Of a stretch of DNA of 64,000 nt, positions 34,677 to 44,129 are shown one piece after another. The DNA lies in assembly GCF_000092365.1 (NCBI RefSeq), contig NC_014218.1, positions 1,922,001-1,986,000 of the forward strand, in the 5' to 3' direction. The notes under the pieces were generated by a model. The model had not been told where the DNA came from, ran no database searches, and saw only the letters and a list, made by a program, of their open reading frames with translations. A program made the position numbers and the translations under genes. The DNA comes from Arcanobacterium haemolyticum DSM 20595 (GTDB taxonomy: Bacteria > Actinomycetota > Actinomycetes > Actinomycetales > Actinomycetaceae). Numbering within the stretch: the first letter of the stretch is position 1; the number at the start of each line of letters is the position of its first letter.

Positions 34677-36525
34677 GGGGCTGTACCAAAAGCCTTGTGA
34701 TTGACGAGGGATGGATTTCGGATTTTCCGGGATTCGTCCCTCGTCTTTTTGTTGTTTATGGGCATGTTTCCTACCGTTGTTTTCGTTGATTTTTCGGGGT
34801 TTTAAGGTAAAATTAGGGTAGTGGAGGAGGTTAATGTGGACCATCGTTTTAAGCCCGTGATGCAGCATCAACCATTGTTGCTACCCCCAGATGTTTGTGA
34901 CTTGATCGCCCCTGATGCTCTTGTCCGAGTCATTGATCAGCTAGTCGATCACGTCGACCGTGATTTACTGGATCGGTTGTATCCCGGAGGCGGAGCACCT
35001 GCATATGACCCAGTGATGATGCTCAAGGTCGTCTTGTACAGCTATGCCAGTGGCATCTACTCTTCCCGAGACATCGCTAAGGCCACTAGGCAAGATTTAC
35101 ACGCCATGTGACTCACTGGACTGGCACCGATTTCGCATAACACGATTAACCGGTTCCGTTCTTCGCGTATCGAGCCAGTGTTTGAAGAAATTTTCACCCA
35201 AACAATCATGGTTTTAGCTCAAAGTGGATATATTGACTTGTCGACGTATTTCCTTGACGGGACAAAGATCGAAGCCAACGCTAATAAGTACTCCTTCGTA
35301 TGGTCGACATCTATAGCACGGTATAAGAGCAAGCTCCAAGAAAAATCCATGCTCACCTTGCCGCGATCGATGAGCTTAACGCTGATGAGGATTTCGATTT
35401 ACCAACACCAACTGAGATCGACTCGGTGGTGATGGACCAAGCAGTAGCTCGTATTAATGAGTATTTGAGTACTCACCCAAAAGATCGGTCCCTGAAAAAG
35501 ACAAAACGTCTTGTGGAAAAACAACGGGGCCCAAAACTTAGCGAATACGAGACTAAAGAACGCATCGCTGGCTCGCGCGGATCGTATTCAAAAACAGATA
35601 CCGATGCCACGTTCATGCGAATGAAGGATGACCACATGGGAAATGGTCAGCTCAAAGCTGCCTACAACATCCAAGTTGGTACCTCCGGGCAATATATTAT
35701 CGACGCCACGATCCATCAACGTCCTGGCGATACTGCCTGCGCTATTGTGAACATTTCGAGCACCTGAAATCCCAGCTTGGTGCCTTGCCCACAACGATTA
35801 TTGCTGATGCTGGATACGGTTCAGAACAAAACTATGCTTACCTTGACCAGCACAAGGTACGGGCATTGGTTAAACACGCCGAGTTCTACCGGTGAATGAA
35901 AAATAAGAAATGGTGCGATGACCCATTCCGGAGCGCGAACTGGCCCTATGATCACGACACCGATACATATCAATGCCCTAACCACCAGACACTGACATAT
36001 CAACGCGCTTAACATAAAACAAGCGACCTTGGATATGCGACAAGCACTCGAATATACCAGTGCCTCTCGTGTCAAGAGAGCCCTGTCAAATCCAGATGCA
36101 CAAACTCAAAGCGACCCGGATTGTGTAAAATCATCGCTGTCAATCCCACCAGGGAAGCCTACAAAGACAAAGCCACCGCAGATCTACGCACCGATAGCGG
36201 TAAACACCTTCGTAAGCAACGAGCTGTCGATGTTGAGACCGTTTTTGGCGACATTAAACGTAACTATCACTTCACAAGGTTCACACTACGAGGTAAACCA
36301 AAAGTCACCACAGAATTCCGGTGGATCGCTCTAGGACACAACCTCAGAAAAGTCCACCACCACAACACCAAAGCAGAACAAGAAAAGGAAAACACCAACA
36401 ACTAGCCCGCACATCCAGCCCATGCCACCGCCTAGCCACCCCGACCACCCGCAACACAAACAAAAGTGGTCGGGAACATCCAAAGACCTTCCCGACCACT
36501 CCTCAAGGACTACTGATACAGCCCC
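34677..36525 (+). mobile_element. Decayed IS1182-family insertion sequence
   Basis: An approximately 1.85-kb element bounded by imperfect inverted repeats. The left end is GGGGCTGTACCAAAAGCCTTG; the reverse complement of the right end is GGGGCTGTATCAGTAGTCCTT. Just inside the left end a 9-bp-stem hairpin followed by TTTTT (34703-34750) would block transcription entering the element. A second hairpin (AGTGGTCGGGA / TCCCGACCACT, 36465-36500) lies inside the right end. The transposase gene is broken. Confidence 0.8.
34821..36405 (+). pseudogene. IS1182-family transposase pseudogene
   Basis: Family segments are recognisable in order: LYPGGGAPAYDPVMMLKVVL, then LTGLAPISHNTINRFR, DGTKIEANANKY with the first catalytic Asp, IIADAGYGSE with the second, and VDVETVFGDIKRN with the Glu. 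They are interrupted by an in-frame TGA at 35109-35111 (likely from TGG), a frameshift near 35320, another near 35750, a TGA at 35893 and further damage near 36010. At least five lesions mean it cannot move on its own. Confidence 0.88.
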
Positions 36526-36541
36526 CTTAGGATTCCTATGT

Positions 36542-39500
36542 TCACCGACTACGTCTAATAGCGCCTCCAGCAGCGATCAAACCAACGGCAATCAGCCCTA
36601 TCCCACCAATAGAAATGCCCGTTTTAGCTAAATTATTCTCTTTAGTTTTATGTCTGGTTTCATGAACAGACTTGGGCTTTTCTGGTGTAGGGGTTGGCTT
36701 AGGAGCTGGGCTAGGATCCGATGGCCCAGGAGTCGGAGCCATCTCTGCCTTATCCACGACAAACGTCACTAGTGCAACATCTCTGGAACCGTCCGTGTAT
36801 ACAACATCAATAGTGCCTTGATAATGTCCCGGCTTCGCATCACCAGCCAAAATGAGATCCCCTGACGTTTTATCCACAGATGCAAATGCAGGCATCTCCC
36901 GGGCAGTAAACGTTGTCCCCTCAGGAAGAGCAAGAAGTTTCGCATACTGGAGCGATACCCGTTTTTCTTCTCCTTGCTTAAGCGAAACCGGTTCGTATCC
37001 AGGCGAATAAATATCTGCCATAGTCGGCTTAGCTTCCTTTTGATCAGACACAACAGAAACTAATGCGCCATCCTTGATGGTCCATTCTTGCGTCGTCACA
37101 TTCCCAGCGGTATCAGTTAGCTTCGTGACGAAGATTCCCTCCTGAGCAGGAAGTTCTCTCCACTGGACGATAGAGTCCGATTTCGGATGTGATTCCCACT
37201 GAGATTTAATAGTATCTCCTCGTAGGTGAACAGTTTTAGCAGTTTCCTTTCCATCCTTGTCACGCCAATTCACTTCTAGACCCGCCCAATCAGTTGTAGA
37301 CGGATTAAAGAAACGATACTTCCCACCTTCAATCTTCAAATCAGAATCAGGCAACGGCCGAGCGAGACTATCCGCGCTATCAGCACGCACAGACACGCCA
37401 TACGAAAGACTCTGCGGACGAACCGTCACATCGACGGGATATCCCTCTCGTACAGGTATTGATACAGTTGCCTTTCCACTCGCACACGGAACTACCGACG
37501 AAAAATCATTCAACTGCCCTGATTCACGATGCTGTAAATGAGCAACAACAAGACATGGATCGTCGTCAGAAATCTGGCTTCCGTCCCACGAAACGGTCAG
37601 ACTTTCTTTACCCTCAGCAACCGTGCGCAAGGCTTCCGTTCCCTTAATCTTGTTCGCAGCAACAGATACTTCCGCTACCTCACGCGATGCCACCGCGAGT
37701 CCCCGCGGAGCTTTCGTCATATCGACGGGAATATCAACCGGATCAGAGAACTGGCCGTCTGCACCCACGGCCTGAACGCGATATGTCACTTTGCCAATCG
37801 GAGCTTTCTTCACATAGACAAGGTGCGAAAAACCTTCATAGAGATGCGACTCTCCAGTTTCTTCAAGAGCCGTCACGCGATAATTAACCACGTCACCATA
37901 CTCAGCCTTGTCCCACGAAAGCACCAGCTGACCATCGTCATAAACCCGGTCAATCTTGACTCCAGAAGGAGCGTCAGGCTTACCTGCTCCGCTCGTCAGT
38001 GAAAGCGAACCCAGGTTCAGCTGATAATCCTTCGCGTCCTCGAAGCGCAAGCCGATTGAAGTAGCGGTTTTACCAGCAAATTTGCTCAAATCGACGTTGG
38101 ATATGTTCCACGTCCCCCGAAGAATATTCGTTACTGGAATAATTTCTTCCTTCGAATCGGCAAACTGCACAACCAGCGATACCTTCGCAGTCGATGACGA
38201 CGCCTGCTGCGTAACTAGATTCAGTTGAGATTTATCCGTTATGTTCACGTGCGTCTTGAACAAATTCAGTGTGGCGGGCTTCGACGACGATCCGTGAATA
38301 GCCAAGGAGCTTCCGCCATCGTAGGCGCCTATCGCCTTAAATGGGAGCGGAACCTCCGTGCGGCCATCTTTGGCAAACCGCTTCTCCGTATCACCCAAAT
38401 CCCAATCGGCGGTAAGGGAAACGTTCGAATCCTCGCTCTCAACCCACCACTGCCACGACGGAAGGATCGACTGAGAATCCATATTCGCCCACTGCTCTGA
38501 GGATGTCAGTTGTCCGCGACTCCACCACTGAAGTCCACGGCCGATATTGAAATTCGTGCTAAATGAGTTCCCCCGAATAACCGACCTAGCAGGAACAAAA
38601 TCAGCAACTCCGCCCCATTCCATCTGGGAAGAAGACGTTACATCGTCAATTTTTGCTTTGCTCCCGAACTCGGCCTTCGCAGGGTTTTTCGCACCGCCAG
38701 AAAAATACAGACGCTGGCGAGCATCAACCATCCACTGGAAACCGTCACGCTGATGAACCGGATTGGTAGGGTCGCTTATGTTCTTAAAATCATCATCGAG
38801 CCCTCGATGGTAATAGTCCGACGGCGTGAACAGCGCGATCGAAGCTGTCGGGGAATGATTATCCGTCGAAGTATATAGACCGGGAATATCCTTTGCCGTT
38901 GTGTGTTTATTAGTGAGCTGCGCCTGGTTAGCTTCTACACCGAAAAAGACACGCTTATGCGGATCGTAGCCCTTCTCTTTAGCTTTTTCGGCAATACCTT
39001 TTGCGGACGAACTATTCCACCGATAGTTAAGGAATACGGAATCCATAACTTTATCATCGCCCAAGCCAGTCCACTTTTCTTTATGGCTATCCCAGTTAGC
39101 GCCGATATTTGAATACCACTGTGTATAGAGACCTTGTCGAGTCAAGTACTGCATTAGAGGCCGGAGCTCTTCAGATTCTGAACCAAGATTCCCTTCTTCT
39201 TCGTTCAAGAAGTAACCGTCATAGCCGTAATATTTGGCCATCTCTACAAGCTGTTTCGCAATCCGATACTCTTTGCTGTCTTTATCTTTTTCGAAGGCTT
39301 CTCGATATGTTAATGCCGGCCGAAAAGCCGGATCGAAGTAGATAGTGGCAATAGATTTTACGCCATTACGATGAGCGGCATTTGTCCATGCCGGATTGGG
39401 GATGTCAACAATTCCGAATTCGAACCCGCGCTGCTGCCATTTGCTAGTTTTTGGATCGTAGAGGGCTCGAGGTGTCCCTACGGATGCTGACCCGTGCCAT

Positions 39501-39916
39501 GGGCTCCAATAATCAGCATACTGCCAGAATTGTAATGTGTGCTGGTTAGCATCATTATTTGCTCGAAAATTGTCAAAGAACGAGTTGCCGTAATCGCCTT
39601 GCATAAGCATGATTTCAGCTTTTCCATCAAGGTTCGGGTCCGCCTGGGTTGTAGGATCGTGATCTATCCGTTTTTGGAGCGGGACATCTGCTCTAAGAAA
39701 GGGAGCATAGGGGTCTGTTTCTGGGCTCCAGTCGCGAACGTCCTGCAACCGGTGCCCCATATTCTTCGGTTGCGCAGTACCGACTTCCTTATCGCCCGTG
39801 TTATAAACCGTATCTGCGGCATAAGCAGGTGCAGCAATTAACCCTAATGCTATGGCCAAAGAAGCGGCAAGAGTCTTTGGTATTATCCTATGTGTGTGGC
39901 GCTGCGGAGAATGCAT
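36542..39916 (-). CDS. Secreted, sortase-anchored endo-beta-N-acetylglucosaminidase (GH85)
   Basis: 1124 residues from ATG 39914-39916, which is preceded by AAAGGATCAAGG; a longer frame starts at 39958. The signal peptide ends at AYA. The GH85 barrel occupies roughly residues 40-400. The catalytic Asn-x-Glu is N238-E-E240 in GYFLNEEEG, where Glu is the acid and Asn orients the substrate acetamido group. It cleaves the GlcNAc-GlcNAc core of N-glycans. Fibronectin-III-like and other beta domains follow (SGVKIDRVYDDGQLVLSWD), then a Pro/Lys-rich stalk, LAKTG, a membrane helix and RRSR. An inverted repeat lies 50 bases upstream of the start. Confidence 0.92.
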   Translation of the reverse strand: MHSPQRHTHRIIPKTLAASLAIALGLIAAPAYAADTVYNTGDKEVGTAQPKNMGHRLQDVRDWSPETDPYAPFLRADVPLQKRIDHDPTTQADPNLDGKAEIMLMQGDYGNSFFDNFRANNDANQHTLQFWQYADYWSPWHGSASVGTPRALYDPKTSKWQQRGFEFGIVDIPNPAWTNAAHRNGVKSIATIYFDPAFRPALTYREAFEKDKDSKEYRIAKQLVEMAKYYGYDGYFLNEEEGNLGSESEELRPLMQYLTRQGLYTQWYSNIGANWDSHKEKWTGLGDDKVMDSVFLNYRWNSSSAKGIAEKAKEKGYDPHKRVFFGVEANQAQLTNKHTTAKDIPGLYTSTDNHSPTASIALFTPSDYYHRGLDDDFKNISDPTNPVHQRDGFQWMVDARQRLYFSGGAKNPAKAEFGSKAKIDDVTSSSQMEWGGVADFVPARSVIRGNSFSTNFNIGRGLQWWSRGQLTSSEQWANMDSQSILPSWQWWVESEDSNVSLTADWDLGDTEKRFAKDGRTEVPLPFKAIGAYDGGSSLAIHGSSSKPATLNLFKTHVNITDKSQLNLVTQQASSSTAKVSLVVQFADSKEEIIPVTNILRGTWNISNVDLSKFAGKTATSIGLRFEDAKDYQLNLGSLSLTSGAGKPDAPSGVKIDRVYDDGQLVLSWDKAEYGDVVNYRVTALEETGESHLYEGFSHLVYVKKAPIGKVTYRVQAVGADGQFSDPVDIPVDMTKAPRGLAVASREVAEVSVAANKIKGTEALRTVAEGKESLTVSWDGSQISDDDPCLVVAHLQHRESGQLNDFSSVVPCASGKATVSIPVREGYPVDVTVRPQSLSYGVSVRADSADSLARPLPDSDLKIEGGKYRFFNPSTTDWAGLEVNWRDKDGKETAKTVHLRGDTIKSQWESHPKSDSIVQWRELPAQEGIFVTKLTDTAGNVTTQEWTIKDGALVSVVSDQKEAKPTMADIYSPGYEPVSLKQGEEKRVSLQYAKLLALPEGTTFTAREMPAFASVDKTSGDLILAGDAKPGHYQGTIDVVYTDGSRDVALVTFVVDKAEMAPTPGPSDPSPAPKPTPTPEKPKSVHETRHKTKENNLAKTGISIGGIGLIAVGLIAAGGAIRRSR

Positions 39917-39965
39917 ACCTTGATCCTTTCGTCGTTGAACATCAAGTGTGAAATACACTCCACCA

Positions 39966-39983
39966 GACTAAAACGCTTTAGTC
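39966..39983. promoter_or_regulatory. Candidate operator of the GH85 gene
   Basis: The inverted repeat GACTAAA-ACGC-TTTAGTC has a central CG, as in operators of LacI-family sugar repressors. It sits 50 bases upstream of the GH85 start, where it could overlap the promoter. No LacI-type gene is in the window, so the regulator would act from elsewhere. Confidence 0.5.
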
Positions 39984-40123
39984 AAGGGCTTTTCAGCGAC
40001 TACTCCAGTAATTTTTTGCGAAAAATTTTCCATGCCAATGTCATCCACCACTCCAGCACACCAGCCTCACACCTCACGCCAGCCATCTACACACCACCCA
40101 CCTACTACACCACCACATAAAAA

Positions 40124-40150
40124 GTATCCCCGCCTACCCGGCGGGGATAC
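40124..40150 (-). terminator. Terminator after rplI
   Basis: An 11-bp perfect stem GTATCCCCGCC / GGCGGGGATAC with a 5-base loop. On the minus strand it is followed by TTTTTATG, giving a strong terminator for the ribosomal-protein operon. Confidence 0.92.
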
Positions 40151-40176
40151 GTGATCTACTATGTTCCTAAGCTAGT

Positions 40177-40623
40177 TCACTCAGCAACAACAGCAATCTT
40201 GATGTTTGCAACCACGTCAGCGTGAAGCTTGACCTGGCCGGTGTATTCGCCAACCGACTTGATGTTGGTGTGGAGATTAACCGAGCGGCGATCAACTGGC
40301 TTGCCAGCTACTTCAGATGCCACAACAGCGACATCGGCGGTAGAGACAGCACCGAAGAGACGGCCGTTAGCACCGGCAGTCTTAGCGATCGTCAAAACGT
40401 TGGATTCGAGTGCTTCACGGATTTCGCGTGCTGCTTCGATGTCCTCGGTTGCGCGCTTGCGGCGGGATTCTGCGATCTGATCGATCTGACGCTGAGCGCC
40501 CTTGGTCCACACGGTGGCGTAGCCACGTGGGAGAAGGAAGTTGCGTGCGTAGCCGTCCTTAACGACGACGACTTCGCCAGCTGCACCCAAGTTCTCAACT
40601 TCGTGAGTGAGGATAATCTTCAT
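40177..40623 (-). CDS. rplI: 50S ribosomal protein L9
   Basis: 148 residues, full length. The N-terminal signature is visible (MKIILTHEVENLGAAGEVV, then KDGYARNFLLPRG), followed by the long connecting helix and the C-terminal RNA-binding domain (GRLFGAVSTADV). It is the last gene of the rpsF-ssb-rpsR-rplI operon. Confidence 0.98.
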   Translation of the reverse strand: MKIILTHEVENLGAAGEVVVVKDGYARNFLLPRGYATVWTKGAQRQIDQIAESRRKRATEDIEAAREIREALESNVLTIAKTAGANGRLFGAVSTADVAVVASEVAGKPVDRRSVNLHTNIKSVGEYTGQVKLHADVVANIKIAVVAE

Positions 40624-40646
40624 AATGTAATCGTTTCCTCTCTCGA

Positions 40647-40883
40647 TCAGCGAGCGGAGCTCGTGTATGGAAGAAGAGCCATTTCGCGTGCGTTCTTGAC
40701 TGCACGTGCGATCTGACGCTGCTCCTGGACGGTCACGCCGGTCACTCGGCGGGAGCGGATCTTACCGCGGTCCGAGATGAACTTGCGTAGGGTTGCGGTG
40801 TCCTTGTAGTCGACAACCTCAATTTTGGCTGCCTTCAACGGGTTGGACTTCTTCTTTGGCTTGCGCAATACAGGCTTTGCCAT
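40647..40883 (-). CDS. rpsR: 30S ribosomal protein S18, cysteine-free form
   Basis: 78 residues with the S18 core [15 protein letters not shown] and the end [13 protein letters not shown]. The N-terminal region [19 protein letters not shown] has no cysteines where the zinc-binding form carries CxxC, so this is the C-minus type, yet it sits in the standard ssb operon. It binds S6 (rpsF, two genes upstream). Confidence 0.96.
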   Translation of the reverse strand: MAKPVLRKPKKKSNPLKAAKIEVVDYKDTATLRKFISDRGKIRSRRVTGVTVQEQRQIARAVKNAREMALLPYTSSAR

Positions 40884-40943
40884 TGTGATTCCTCTTTCGA
40901 TTATTAGGTAGCTGGAGAGTAACTTCGGCTACCCCAAAAAGTC

Positions 40944-41471
40944 TTAGAACGGCGGGGCATCGTCAAACGACGAACCGCCGGCTGGTGCCTGGCCCCATGG
41001 ATCGTATGCGGATCCACCGGCCGGGGCATCGTAGGAAGCGCGGCCTTGTTGCTGGCCACCTCCCTGGTTGTATCCACCTTGGTTGAAACCTCCACGGTTG
41101 CCGTTGCCTTGTGTACGGTTCACCTGCGCGGTGGCGTATCGCAAGGATGGCCCTACTTCGTCTACCTGCATTTCAATGGATGTACCTTGCGATCCATCCT
41201 GACGCTGGTAGTTGCGTACCTGCAGTTTTCCGGTCACAACAACTCGCATACCTTTGGATAGCGATTCGGTGACGTTTTCTGCGTATTCGCGCCAGACTGA
41301 GCAACGAACGAACATGGCTTCGCCATCTTCCCATTCGTTTGTTTGGCGGTTCAGGTTACGCGGAGTAGATGCCACGGTAAACGAGGCGACAGGCGTGCCC
41401 GAGCCAACGTACTTGAGTTCTGGATCTGCGGTGAGATTTCCGACGACGGTGATAATCGGTTCGCCAGCCAT
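40944..41471 (-). CDS. ssb: Single-stranded DNA-binding protein
   Basis: 175 residues. The OB fold begins MAGEPIITVVGNLTADPELK. A disordered Gly/Gln/Asn-rich linker follows (about 118-160). The acidic C-terminal tip SFDDAPPF recruits replication and repair partners. It protects single-stranded DNA at replication forks and lies in the ribosomal operon between rpsF and rpsR, as is usual. Confidence 0.97.
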   Translation of the reverse strand: MAGEPIITVVGNLTADPELKYVGSGTPVASFTVASTPRNLNRQTNEWEDGEAMFVRCSVWREYAENVTESLSKGMRVVVTGKLQVRNYQRQDGSQGTSIEMQVDEVGPSLRYATAQVNRTQGNGNRGGFNQGGYNQGGGQQQGRASYDAPAGGSAYDPWGQAPAGGSSFDDAPPF

Positions 41472-41489
41472 GGTTTACTCCGGTTTCTC

Positions 41490-41795
41490 TTAGTCTTCGG
41501 TGGTGGTAACTGGCTCGTAGCGGAGGAGCTTGGTGCGCATGATCGACTCGTTGAGGCCGAGCTGGCGGTCAAGTTCCTGAGCGGTAGCCGGGGTAGCGGT
41601 CATGTAGACCACAACGTAGATACCTTCGGACTTCTTGTTAATCGAGTAAGCGAGGCGACGCTTACCGAGGATGTCCACGTTATCGAGGGTGCCACCCTCT
41701 GCTGGGACAACGGCGAGCAGCTTCTCAAGTGTTCCCTGGAGAGTACGCTCATCGGTTTCAGGATCGAGGATGATCATCATCTCGTACTGACGCAT
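41490..41795 (-). CDS. rpsF: 30S ribosomal protein S6
   Basis: 101 residues starting at ATG 41793-41795 ([17 protein letters not shown]), preceded by AAAGGAGGT at good distance; an in-frame ATG further upstream would add 11 residues across that ribosome site. It has the typical S6 fold pattern with [19 protein letters not shown]. It is the first gene of the rpsF-ssb-rpsR-rplI operon. Confidence 0.97.
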   Translation of the reverse strand: MRQYEMMIILDPETDERTLQGTLEKLLAVVPAEGGTLDNVDILGKRRLAYSINKKSEGIYVVVYMTATPATAQELDRQLGLNESIMRTKLLRYEPVTTTED

Positions 41796-41900
41796 GTGTA
41801 CCCACCTCCTTTGGACTATTGCGGTCATGGTCTTTCCATGACAGGAGGGTCATGCTGTGCGCATTGGACGCACTGAACATAAGAATACCGGATTTTATGC

Positions 41901-41936
41901 AATAACGCCGTGCGGTATCGGCCACACGGCGTTATT
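41901..41936. terminator. Hairpin between the PBP gene and rpsF
   Basis: A perfect 12-bp stem AATAACGCCGTG / CACGGCGTTATT with a 12-base loop, just after the penicillin-binding-protein stop. No T-run follows on the minus strand, so it may slow or stabilise RNA rather than fully terminate. Confidence 0.65.
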
Positions 41937-41958
41937 GTTCCGGTCACGTTAGTGAGCT

Positions 41959-44124
41959 TTATTCGTTGACTTTTCCAGGTGGTTCCGGAAGAGGAATTCC
42001 AGGGTCTTCCCCGCCTGGCAGTCCCGGATCGGCTGGCTTCTCTTCAGGTTTGTCTGGCTGGAGTGGGACGGATGGTTCTGGAAGGCTTGGCGCTGGAATG
42101 GTTGGTTCTGGAGCCGGTTTTTCTTCTTTTGGCTTTTCTTCCTTTTCTTCTTCCTTTTTTGGCGCAGGTGCAGGCCGTGGGAATTTCTTGCTGAGGATCG
42201 TCTGCGCGTTCGGGAATTTCACTTTTTCGACGCCGTCAAGGATGGTAGAGAAGTACTTGAAGGCGATCTTTTGTGGCCAGGTTGCGCCGGTAACGAGGTC
42301 AACACCGCCGAATGGGGTGATGTCTTGTTCGCTTCCGTCGTCGCCTACTTGATACATGTCGACGACGGTCACCAGATTTGGCGTGTAGGTTGCCACCCAA
42401 GCGGATCGCGGACCGGTGGAGGTTCCGGTTTTGGCTGCGATATCGCGGTGGAAGGAGGAGAGTGTGGAGGCGGTTCCGTAGGGTGCCACGCCGCCTTGGA
42501 GTACGTAGGAGGCGAGTGTGGTGACGTCTTCGGGAAGGACTCGCTTTGCGGAGGTATCGCCTTTGTAGACGACCTTTCCGCGCGCGTCCTTTACTTCACG
42601 AACGATGTGGACGTTGTTGAGTCGTTGCCCGCCGTTGGCAAGCGTGGAGAGTGCTCGGGACATTTCTTTGGCGGTTGGTGCGGCGGATCCGAGGATGTTT
42701 CCGACTGCGTTATCGAGGCCAACGAGGTCTTGTGGGAGTCCGAGTTCGACTGCCATGGCGGCAGTTGAGCTTGGCCCGATTTTTTCGTTGAGTTTGATGA
42801 AGCCGGTATTGACGGAGTATGCAGCCATGTCGCGCATGTTGAGGTGCCCGTAGGAGGAGTTTCCGAAGTTATGGAAGGTGAGCTCGGTTCCTGGAACGGT
42901 GTAGGAGGCAGGCGATGAGTAGGTTTGGTACGGGGAGATTCCTGCTTTGAGTGCGGCGGCTACGCCGAACACTTTGAATACGGATCCTGCCTGCGCACGA
43001 TCTTGGGTGGCGCTGTTTTGCTGCCGTGCCGCAAAATCGCGCCCGCCGTACATGGCCAGTGTTTCGCCTGTTTGTGGATCAACGGACATCATGCCAACGT
43101 GGTTGTTGGCTGGCCGATCTTCTGGGAGTGCGTTGACTGCGTCAACGGCTGCTTGCTGCTTGCCGGCGTCGATCGTGGTGACGATCGTGTAGCCGCCGCG
43201 ATCGAGTTGTTCTTCGGTGAATCCGCCAAGTTTGGTGAGTTCGTTACGTACTTCTTGGAGGATATAACCGTTGGTTCCGCTGAAGTCAGATTGGCCGCTT
43301 CCTGGTTCGATTGTTTCTGGGAAGGTGGCCGCGTCGGCGTCGGCTTGAGTGATCCATTCATCTTCTACCATCCGGCGTAGAACGCGCTGGAATTTGGTGG
43401 CGGATGTTTCTGGATCAACAGCCGGATCCCACACGGATGGTGCCGGGATGACTGCCGCGAGTAGTGCGGATTGTGCGAGGGTTAGATCTTTGGCGCTGAC
43501 TCCGTAGTATTTTTGTGCAGCGGATTCGATGCCGTAGGCTCCACGCCCGAAGTAGATCGTGTTGAGGTAGCTGTTGAGGATGTGATCCTTAGGCTGTTCG
43601 CGATCAATTTTGATGGCCAGGATGGCTTCGCGTATCTTCCCAGCGATCGATGAGTTTTGCCCGGTGTAGTAGCGTTCTGCATACTGTTGGGTGAGCGTGG
43701 ATCCACCTTGGGTTGGGTTGCCTTGGATGTTGTTCCACAGTGCACGGAGGATGCCTTTTGGATCGATTCCGTTGTTGTTGTAGAAGCCACGGTCTTCTGA
43801 TGATATGACGGCGTGTTGGACGTGTGGCGATATTTCGCTCAGCTCTACCGATTTGCGGTCTGCTTCTGCGAATTTGCCGAGTTTTTGGGTGGCGTCGCCG
43901 TAGTAAACGTTGGTCGCTTGAGCAAGCGCAAAATCGTCTGGTTCTGGCACGTCGATCGCCGCGTAGAGTCCGAAGAAGGCGCCGATCCCGAGTGCAATGG
44001 ATGCGAAAAGGGATCCGAGCATGAAGCGCCAGGAGGGGAGCCAGCGATGGATTTTTCCGTAACCAGCGCGGGGATAGTTCCAGCCTCGTTTGCGGGGCTG
44101 TTTGGTTGTTTTCTTTGTAGTCAC
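41959..44124 (-). CDS. Class A penicillin-binding protein (transglycosylase/transpeptidase)
   Basis: 721 residues. A cytosolic basic start is followed by one membrane helix (about 33-55), then the GT51 glycosyltransferase domain with the catalytic Glu in SSEDRGFYNNNG and the GGSTLTQQYAERYY motif. The transpeptidase domain has SVFK (nucleophile Ser), SVN and KTGTSTG. A Pro/Glu/Lys-rich C-terminal tail of about 70 residues follows. It polymerises and crosslinks peptidoglycan. It is a ponA-type gene in the position next to rpsF seen in other actinobacteria, and is 5 bases downstream of the AI-2E-type gene, so likely cotranscribed with it. Confidence 0.95.
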   Translation of the reverse strand: MTTKKTTKQPRKRGWNYPRAGYGKIHRWLPSWRFMLGSLFASIALGIGAFFGLYAAIDVPEPDDFALAQATNVYYGDATQKLGKFAEADRKSVELSEISPHVQHAVISSEDRGFYNNNGIDPKGILRALWNNIQGNPTQGGSTLTQQYAERYYTGQNSSIAGKIREAILAIKIDREQPKDHILNSYLNTIYFGRGAYGIESAAQKYYGVSAKDLTLAQSALLAAVIPAPSVWDPAVDPETSATKFQRVLRRMVEDEWITQADADAATFPETIEPGSGQSDFSGTNGYILQEVRNELTKLGGFTEEQLDRGGYTIVTTIDAGKQQAAVDAVNALPEDRPANNHVGMMSVDPQTGETLAMYGGRDFAARQQNSATQDRAQAGSVFKVFGVAAALKAGISPYQTYSSPASYTVPGTELTFHNFGNSSYGHLNMRDMAAYSVNTGFIKLNEKIGPSSTAAMAVELGLPQDLVGLDNAVGNILGSAAPTAKEMSRALSTLANGGQRLNNVHIVREVKDARGKVVYKGDTSAKRVLPEDVTTLASYVLQGGVAPYGTASTLSSFHRDIAAKTGTSTGPRSAWVATYTPNLVTVVDMYQVGDDGSEQDITPFGGVDLVTGATWPQKIAFKYFSTILDGVEKVKFPNAQTILSKKFPRPAPAPKKEEEKEEKPKEEKPAPEPTIPAPSLPEPSVPLQPDKPEEKPADPGLPGGEDPGIPLPEPPGKVNE

Positions 44125-44129
44125 GATGG

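Noticed and set aside
34703-34745. Hairpin as a CRISPR-like repeat
   Set aside because: It is a single terminator-type hairpin inside the IS1182 left end. No spaced repeats of CRISPR form were seen anywhere in the window.
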